A stretch of 50,654 nucleotides of DNA from an uncultured PS1 clade bacterium (lineage in GTDB: Bacteria; Pseudomonadota; Alphaproteobacteria; MED-G09), in assembly GCA_902533755.1 (NCBI GenBank), contig CACANC010000006.1, forward strand, positions 1-50,654. The letters run 5' to 3'. This document shows, in pieces, positions 45,420-50,654 of the stretch. The number at the start of each line of letters is the position of its first letter. The stretch's first letter is position 1. The position numbers were made by a program, and so were the translations under genes. Under the pieces are notes generated by a model. That model did not search any database and was not told where the DNA came from. It saw only the letters and a list, made by a program, of their open reading frames with translations.

Positions 45420-46307
45420 CTAAGAAGTGTCTTTAACTAAATTGCTTTGTGAGGGAAGTGATGAAAAATCATCTCTTTCTTCACCAAAAATTCTTTCAGG
45501 ACTTACTGAATCCATTGTTCCTTTTTTATCATCAGGGTCAGTGTAAAAACCAAGAACATATCCACCTTTTGAATATCCAATAAGGGCTCTTAATTCAGGT
45601 GAAAAATTCTTAGCTACTTCAGGAGGGTGAGATAGATATTGATTCTCCTCTTGCCTTAGCCAGTTCAAGGCATAATGCATAAAAACTCCAGTTCTAATCT
45701 CATTATTAGTAGAGTTTTTTCCACCTCCGTGAAGAACAGTTCCAGTATATAGCAATACTGAACCAGAAGACATTTCAGCATAAGCAATTTCATCCTTGTC
45801 AGGAACTCTATCTTTATCCCAATTATGTGAACCTGGAACAACTTGTGTAGCACCATTTTCTTTTGTGAAATCAGTTAAAGCCCAAATTGTACTGAAATGA
45901 GTTTCTATTTTTCTTGGAATATATCCACCCCATATTCCTCTATCTCGGTGAAGTATCTGTTTTGATTCTCCAGGACCAATACTGACAGCAGAAGTGAAGT
46001 GAAGTTGGTACCCATCACCATAAGGTTCAAGGAAATTACAAGCTAGATTATTTATTAGGGGATGAAGAGCTAGATTTTGACAACCTACTGATCTTGCTAA
46101 CAAGCCTCCTACTCTTTTAGTCTCAAAACCAGTAAATTCAGTCTTTCCTTTAATATAATTATTTAAATATGGATCTAGTTCATCTTTAATCTGACTTAAT
46201 AAATCATTATCTAGAACATCATCTAAGATTAATGCCGCATCTTGATCAATGACACTCAAAATATCCTCTTGAGATGCATCTGCTTTCAAGTGTTTTATAT
46301 CAGCCAT
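45420..46307 (-). CDS. Phytanoyl-CoA dioxygenase (PhyH) family oxygenase
   Basis: This 295-residue Fe(II)/2-oxoglutarate enzyme has the iron triad H120-x-D122 (LHRDRG) and H193 (VLHGGG), with R205 to bind 2-oxoglutarate. PhyH enzymes hydroxylate lipids, terpenoids and other small molecules. It starts 3 bp after the ICMT-like gene and is followed 12 bp later by the SDR. It is a second kind of oxygenase next to the Rieske enzymes, needing no reductase. Confidence 0.9.
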   Translation of the reverse strand: MADIKHLKADASQEDILSVIDQDAALILDDVLDNDLLSQIKDELDPYLNNYIKGKTEFTGFETKRVGGLLARSVGCQNLALHPLINNLACNFLEPYGDGYQLHFTSAVSIGPGESKQILHRDRGIWGGYIPRKIETHFSTIWALTDFTKENGATQVVPGSHNWDKDRVPDKDEIAYAEMSSGSVLLYTGTVLHGGGKNSTNNEIRTGVFMHYALNWLRQEENQYLSHPPEVAKNFSPELRALIGYSKGGYVLGFYTDPDDKKGTMDSVSPERIFGEERDDFSSLPSQSNLVKDTS

Positions 46308-46310
46308 TTA

Positions 46311-46763
46311 TCAAATCCATCGCCTAACTTTTTTCATATATACTGTGAATTCTTCACCAAAAAGCTCAAGCATCGCATTCTCTTCAGGAATAATTTGAAA
46401 ATAAGTAATATATCCAACAAATAAAGGTAAGAATATTAAACCTACAATTAAACCGTTATAAATAGATAAACCTAATAAAAACAATAACATACCTAAATAC
46501 ATAGGGTTACGTGTAATCTTAAAAAAACCATCAGTTACTAATTTAGATGTCTCATTAGGCTTCATAGGATTAACTGTTGTATCTTTCTTTTTAAAATTTC
46601 TTGCTGATGAAAAAGTTACAATAAAACCTAATACTATAAAAAATATTGAAATATATATTTTAAAAGGTAAATTGATATATGCAAAATTGTCTGAAAAATA
46701 GAAAATCATAATAGCAAATAATATTGTTACTATTGGTGGTGGTATTTTTGTATTCAAAAACAT
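46311..46763 (-). CDS. Isoprenylcysteine carboxyl methyltransferase-like membrane protein
   Basis: The 150-residue protein has about four membrane helices and the family motif RNPMYLG (85-91), followed by EENAMLELFGEEFTVYMKKVRRW at the end, split here as ENAMLELFG and FTVYMKKVRRW. Bacterial relatives (ICMT/PEMT superfamily) methylate small molecules or lipids; isoprenylcysteine is not expected. The ATG overlaps the stop of the SnoaL-like gene upstream by one base (TAATG). Confidence 0.85.
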   Translation of the reverse strand: MFLNTKIPPPIVTILFAIMIFYFSDNFAYINLPFKIYISIFFIVLGFIVTFSSARNFKKKDTTVNPMKPNETSKLVTDGFFKITRNPMYLGMLLFLLGLSIYNGLIVGLIFLPLFVGYITYFQIIPEENAMLELFGEEFTVYMKKVRRWI

Positions 46764-47173
46764 TATTGCTGACGAACTCCTCTAGAAACTAATCTATGAC
46801 GATATATTTTCCAATCCCCATCAACTCTCCTCATATCTGTTTCATATGTTGCCCAAAGAGTAAGTATTTCACCCTCGGGTTCTTTAAGGTAATGTAAAGC
46901 CTGAACATCTGTTCTGCAGTGGGCGTCATCGCCATTAATTGAGGCAAGTTGGGGGCCTAGCATATGTTGAGTAGGACCATAATTTGAGAGTGCACCTTTC
47001 ACATATTCAACCCAATTATCTCTTCCATTTATAGCTTCTTCACCAAAATCTAAAATCTCGACATCTTCGATAAAACATGAAGAATAAAGATTAAAATCAC
47101 GCTCATCAACACCTGCTGCATATCTAAGCATAACATCTTGTAAAGCAATTCTATCCGCTACATGATCAGTCAT
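46763..47173 (-). CDS. SnoaL/NTF2-fold protein (third copy)
   Basis: The 136-residue protein shows the SnoaL-like pattern DRIALQDVMLRYAAGVDERD and INGDDAHCRTDVQALHYL. It is more distant from the two SnoaL proteins beside Rieske genes. The start is the ATG at 47171-47173 with AGGGG about 6 bases upstream; an earlier in-frame start adds 27 residues without support. It heads the operon with ICMT, PhyH and SDR and is divergent from the epoxide hydrolase gene. Confidence 0.82.
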   Translation of the reverse strand: MTDHVADRIALQDVMLRYAAGVDERDFNLYSSCFIEDVEILDFGEEAINGRDNWVEYVKGALSNYGPTQHMLGPQLASINGDDAHCRTDVQALHYLKEPEGEILTLWATYETDMRRVDGDWKIYRHRLVSRGVRQQ

Positions 47174-47253
47174 AGTCTTCCCCTTTAAAAATATATTTTT
47201 ATTTAAGCATAAATTTTGGCATAATTTAAATAATAAGTGAGAATAATAAAACA

Positions 47254-48411
47254 ATGCCAGAAATAAAACCTTTCAAAATTGAAGTTACTGATCAAGATAT
47301 AAATGAATTAAGAAACAGAATCGAATATACCCGATGGCCAGAAAAAGAAACTGTAAACGACTGGAACCAAGGTACCCCTTTATCTTATATGAAAGAAGTT
47401 AGTGAATATTGGATTAATAACTATAACTGGAGAGAAAGAGAAAAATATTATAATTCTTTTGATCAGTATATTACGACTATAGATGAACTTAATATTCATT
47501 TCGTTCATGTTAAAAGTGAAATTGAAAACGCAACACCATTAATTATGAGTCATGGTTGGCCTGGTTCAATTGTAGAATTTCATAAAATAATAAAACCTCT
47601 TGTTGATCCTCTTAATTATGGAGGAAAGAAAGAGGATGCATTCCATGTTGTTTGCCCTTCTCTTCCTGGATACGGATTTTCTAGTAAACCGACAAAGAAC
47701 GGAACAGGAGTTGATAAAATTGCTGACATTTGGGATCAACTAATGATTAAAATTGGTTATAAAAATTACTTCGCACAGGGTGGTGATTGGGGCTCAGCCA
47801 TAACAATTGCTATTGGAAAGCAAAACAAAGGTAATTGTTTAGGACTACATGTTAACATGCCTTTTGCTCCACCAACTAAGGAGGCTATAGAAAATCCAAG
47901 TGAAAGAGATAAAATTGCATTTGAAGGCTTAAATTATTATCAAGAATGGGGTTCTGGTTATTCAAAGCAACAAAGTACAAGACCACAAACCTTAGGGTAT
48001 AGCTTAGTCGACTCGCCAATAGGTCAAGCAGCTTGGATAATTGAAAAATTTTATGAATGGACTGACTGTGATGGTCATCCCGAAAATATACTCACAAAGG
48101 AAGAATTAATTGATAATATTATGTTTTACTGGTTAACAAAAAGCGGTGCGTCTTCAGCACGCCTTTATTGGGAGAGCTTTGGATCATTTGGAGGTAATCC
48201 TGATGAAAAACTTTCATTACCAATTGGTTGTAGTATCTTTCCAAAAGAAATTTCTCGTACGCCCAGAGCCTGGGCAGAGCAAGTTTATTCTAATATTGTC
48301 TATTGGAACGAATTAGACAAAGGGGGTCATTTTGCAGCCTTTGAGCAACCCGAACTTTTTATAAATGAAATAAGAAATTGTTTTAGAACAATACGAGACA
48401 ATTTGTCTTAA
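47254..48411 (+). CDS. Epoxide hydrolase (alpha/beta hydrolase, EHN domain)
   Basis: The 385-residue protein has the N-terminal epoxide-hydrolase domain (IKPFKIEVTDQDINELRNRI), oxyanion motif HGWPG (100-104), nucleophile D178 in GGDWGS, and catalytic H359. It should open epoxides to diols; some members act on terpene or lipid epoxides. It is divergent from the SnoaL-ICMT-PhyH-SDR operon and lies in the same oxygenase-rich region, so it may process an epoxide from one of the oxygenases; this is an inference. Confidence 0.92.
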   Translation: MPEIKPFKIEVTDQDINELRNRIEYTRWPEKETVNDWNQGTPLSYMKEVSEYWINNYNWREREKYYNSFDQYITTIDELNIHFVHVKSEIENATPLIMSHGWPGSIVEFHKIIKPLVDPLNYGGKKEDAFHVVCPSLPGYGFSSKPTKNGTGVDKIADIWDQLMIKIGYKNYFAQGGDWGSAITIAIGKQNKGNCLGLHVNMPFAPPTKEAIENPSERDKIAFEGLNYYQEWGSGYSKQQSTRPQTLGYSLVDSPIGQAAWIIEKFYEWTDCDGHPENILTKEELIDNIMFYWLTKSGASSARLYWESFGSFGGNPDEKLSLPIGCSIFPKEISRTPRAWAEQVYSNIVYWNELDKGGHFAAFEQPELFINEIRNCFRTIRDNLS

Positions 48412-48474
48412 TTAATTAATTGTACTTTAAATAAAAAAACATATTTTCCATTATTAGTAGGTAGGGAGCAGCTA

Positions 48475-49581
48475 ATGATTAGAGTATTCTTAATTTTTTC
48501 AACTTTATTTTTCTCATACAACCTTTCGGCTATGTCGAAAGCTATTGGACATGGCCCTATAGGTTTAATGGCTGACCATTTTCATAAAAAAGGGGAATGG
48601 ATGATATCTGTTAAAGTATCAAATATGGAAATGAAAAAAAATATGCTTAACGGTAATACAGTTGCTGATAAAGAAATTCTACAACAGCCAAATCCATTTT
48701 CTGAAATGCCAATGATGCATAATGATTCATATTTTAAAACTCATAGACACCCACATATGGATGAACCTAAAATGCCGGCTGAACTTAGTGTTATTCCTAG
48801 AAAAATGACAATGAAAATGATTATGCTTGGCGCAATGTATGCGCCATCTGATAAAGTAACTCTGATGGGCATGGTCATGTTCAATGATAAAGAAATGAAT
48901 TTAGATACATATAGAGGAATGATGAATAGAAATTATTTAGGTTCTTTCGAAACTTCATCTTCAGATTTATCAAAAATATCATTATCAGCATTAATTAATC
49001 TTCATGAAAATGAAAGTGTAAGATGGCATTTAATAGGCGGATTGGAAAAAAGTATTGGCGAAAATGCAAAAAAGGGAATGGTATTAACGCCAATGAATAC
49101 AAATACTTCGATTACTTTACCATACGGCATGCAACCAAGCGATAAAGCTTTAAGGTTATTAACTGGAATTACAAATGTTAACAACATAAATGGTTTTGTT
49201 TTAGGGAATCAGATTTTGTTTAGAAAAAGTATAGAAGAAGAAAACTGGAATTTTGGCGATGAATTTGAATATAACCTGTGGTTTCAAGGCTCTTTTAATA
49301 ACAATATTTCGTATTCATTAAGGTTAAATTATTTAGATACCGATACAATAGAAGGTAAAGATAAAAATATCATGGCTCCAATACAAACAGCAAATCCATA
49401 TAATTATGGCGGTGAAATTTTAAATCTTGGTGTGGGGTTGAATTTCATAACTAATTTTTTACCTGGAAAACACTCTGATCGATTGGCAATCGAATTCATA
49501 CTTCCAATTGATCAAGATAAAAATGGTTTACAGATGAAGAATGAAGCCAAATTTATAATAGGTTTTCAAAAATCATTATAA
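48475..49581 (+). CDS. Met/His-rich outer-membrane barrel protein
   Basis: The 368-residue protein has a signal peptide (about 1-19) and alternating hydrophobic/polar strands as in outer-membrane barrels. It is unusually rich in methionine and histidine: the segment 77-100 has six Met and five His. The segment MTMKMIMLGAMYAPSDKVTLM matches a group of bacterial 'transporter-like' proteins often seen next to copper-resistance genes, but I know of no proven function. Metal binding, perhaps copper, is an inference. GGGAG precedes the ATG by about 8 bases. Confidence 0.7.
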   Translation: MIRVFLIFSTLFFSYNLSAMSKAIGHGPIGLMADHFHKKGEWMISVKVSNMEMKKNMLNGNTVADKEILQQPNPFSEMPMMHNDSYFKTHRHPHMDEPKMPAELSVIPRKMTMKMIMLGAMYAPSDKVTLMGMVMFNDKEMNLDTYRGMMNRNYLGSFETSSSDLSKISLSALINLHENESVRWHLIGGLEKSIGENAKKGMVLTPMNTNTSITLPYGMQPSDKALRLLTGITNVNNINGFVLGNQILFRKSIEEENWNFGDEFEYNLWFQGSFNNNISYSLRLNYLDTDTIEGKDKNIMAPIQTANPYNYGGEILNLGVGLNFITNFLPGKHSDRLAIEFILPIDQDKNGLQMKNEAKFIIGFQKSL

Positions 49582-49582
49582 G

Positions 49583-49915
49583 TTAGATTTTTATATAAAG
49601 ATTGAGAATTGTCACAGAAATCACTGTTACTAAAATGCTAATTAAAAAAGCTATAAAAAAACCAAATTTTGAAATGGCAAAAGGAAAAATTAAGAACATT
49701 GGTATAGTTGGTATAATATAAAGTAATGTATAAGAAATATGCGATGAAATTTTTTCATCAGAATTTCCTTCATAATACATCCATAAAATAACAAGCAGTG
49801 TCATAATTGGCATTGCAGCTATTAAGCCACCTAACTTATCATTAACTTTAGCGATTTCACTAATCAGGACAATAAGAGCAGCAGTCACAAGAATTTTAGT
49901 TATTAAAAAAAACAT
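49583..49915 (-). CDS. DUF3147 family membrane protein
   Basis: The 110-residue protein has four likely membrane helices and the segment NDKLGGLIAAMPIMTLLV that is typical of DUF3147. The function of the family is unknown. It lies 2 bp after the metallo-beta-lactamase-fold gene on the same strand, so both are probably in one transcript. The stop codons of this gene and the outer-membrane gene are 1 bp apart. Confidence 0.8.
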   Translation of the reverse strand: MFFLITKILVTAALIVLISEIAKVNDKLGGLIAAMPIMTLLVILWMYYEGNSDEKISSHISYTLLYIIPTIPMFLIFPFAISKFGFFIAFLISILVTVISVTILNLYIKI

Positions 49916-49917
49916 AT

Positions 49918-50654
49918 TTAATTTATTTTTTTGATTTCAATCTTATTAGAATTAAGAGGTAAAATTACCATTGTTCCATCATCAGATAATGTCCATTCCT
50001 CTCTTACCTCATTTACACCTCTAACAAACATATTTTTCATAATATTATTTCTTGGTGCGGGAGTAAGGTGATAAAAGACCAAATGTCGAACATTAGCTTT
50101 ATTTGCAATTTCTGCCGCCTCAACTGGTGTCGTATGATAGGTAACAATATCCGACATAACTTTAGCCAACAAAAGATTGCCTAACTTTACATTTTCATTT
50201 TCCATAATTTTAATCATATGATTTGCTTGAGCCTCGTGAAATAAAACATCAGCGTCTTTTGAGTTTTTGATTACATTATCATGATAAATTGTATCACCAC
50301 TTATCACTATTGATCTTCCTTTATAATCAAAACGGTATCCTAGAGCTGGCTCAACAGGGTCATGAATCACAGAGAAGGCTGTAACTTTTAAGCCATTATC
50401 ATCAATAATAATTGGACTTGTTAAATCGATAATATTTGGTTCGTAGCCAGCAGAATCAAGTGACGCAACATCATCGCCATGGTGTTCGTTTCTAAACTGA
50501 TAATCTAATTTGTATGCAGCATCAAAACCATTAACAACTTGATCAACTCCTTTTGGCCCAAAGACATCTAATTTCTTTGATCTTTTAGGATTCATAATCC
50601 AAGAATTTAAATGTAAATCGGCAAGGTCAGATATATGATCAGAGTGTAGATGTG
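49918..50654 (-). CDS. Metallo-beta-lactamase-fold hydrolase (5' part missing at the window end)
   Basis: The frame continues upstream of the first ATG (50595) to the window edge; the extra 19 codons encode the zinc motif HLHSDHISD, so the true start lies outside. At least 245 residues are present. Later zinc-site segments are SVIHDPVEPALGYRF, VISGDTIYHD and LVFYHLTPAPR. The pattern resembles arylsulfatase/ribonuclease Z-like members that cleave phosphodiester or sulfate esters. GFDAAYKLDYQFRNEHHG is typical of a subgroup in marine bacteria. The substrate is unknown. Confidence 0.88.
   Translation of the reverse strand, partial: HLHSDHISDLADLHLNSWIMNPKRSKKLDVFGPKGVDQVVNGFDAAYKLDYQFRNEHHGDDVASLDSAGYEPNIIDLTSPIIIDDNGLKVTAFSVIHDPVEPALGYRFDYKGRSIVISGDTIYHDNVIKNSKDADVLFHEAQANHMIKIMENENVKLGNLLLAKVMSDIVTYHTTPVEAAEIANKANVRHLVFYHLTPAPRNNIMKNMFVRGVNEVREEWTLSDDGTMVILPLNSNKIEIKKIN

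Overview
The window is AT-rich, tightly packed DNA with about 58 protein genes on both strands. There is no rRNA or tRNA gene, CRISPR array, transposase or phage gene that I can see. The gene content points to a streamlined, probably marine alphaproteobacterium: a CcrM-type DNA methyltransferase, plant/alphaproteobacterial-type glutamate-cysteine ligase, the block ispH-thrB-rnhA-peroxiredoxin, a choline-kinase-fold homoserine kinase, YqgE, and a TonB-dependent receptor. The placement is an inference from gene families and order; an AT-rich lineage such as HIMB59 or AEGEAN-169 would fit, but I cannot prove it.

Region 1 (1-17.2 kb) is mostly housekeeping. It starts with the 5' end of an acyl-CoA dehydrogenase, then gshA, rsmE and ubiA. 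A minus-strand operon follows: tandem glycine riboswitch, gcvT, gcvH, gcvPA, gcvPB, rnhB, and ccrM 85 bp further on. After a lipoprotein gene come ispH-thrB-rnhA on the plus strand, then a peroxiredoxin, yqgE, an M19 dipeptidase, thrC and a metallo-beta-lactamase-fold hydrolase.

Region 2 (17.2-30.4 kb) holds an eight-gene minus-strand run: short-chain dehydrogenase, O6-alkylguanine methyltransferase domain, small membrane protein, hemH, a CrtC/AttH-like protein, an aminoglycoside-phosphotransferase-like kinase, a MAPEG protein and a Gfo/Idh/MocA-aldo/keto reductase fusion. Next are an FkbM methyltransferase, a Rossmann protein, a solitary cytosine-C5 DNA methyltransferase overlapping a two-cupin gene with a perfect consensus promoter, a bacterioferritin-like gene with a palindromic operator candidate, a DUF998-like membrane protein, a glutathione transferase and methylmalonyl-CoA epimerase.

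Region 3 (30.4-48.4 kb) is the accessory part and the most interesting. A beta-propeller phytase and a TonB-dependent receptor are followed by four Rieske non-haem-iron oxygenases, three NTF2/SnoaL-fold small proteins (two sit directly 5' of a Rieske gene), two tandem paralogous three-helix membrane proteins of unknown family, an EthD-domain protein, a saccharopine-dehydrogenase-like reductase, a NAPE-PLD/UlaG-like hydrolase, a short-chain dehydrogenase, a PhyH oxygenase, an ICMT-like methyltransferase and an epoxide hydrolase. Together they look like uptake and oxidative breakdown of one or a few hydrophobic organic compounds; the substrate cannot be read from the sequence. No ferredoxin or reductase partner is present.

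Region 4 (48.4-50.7 kb) has a Met/His-rich outer-membrane barrel protein, a DUF3147 membrane protein and a metallo-beta-lactamase-fold gene cut by the window end. Ten convergent gene pairs occur; six overlap at their stop codons and three are 1-7 bp apart. Several genes have a -10 box directly before the start codon, suggesting leaderless transcripts.
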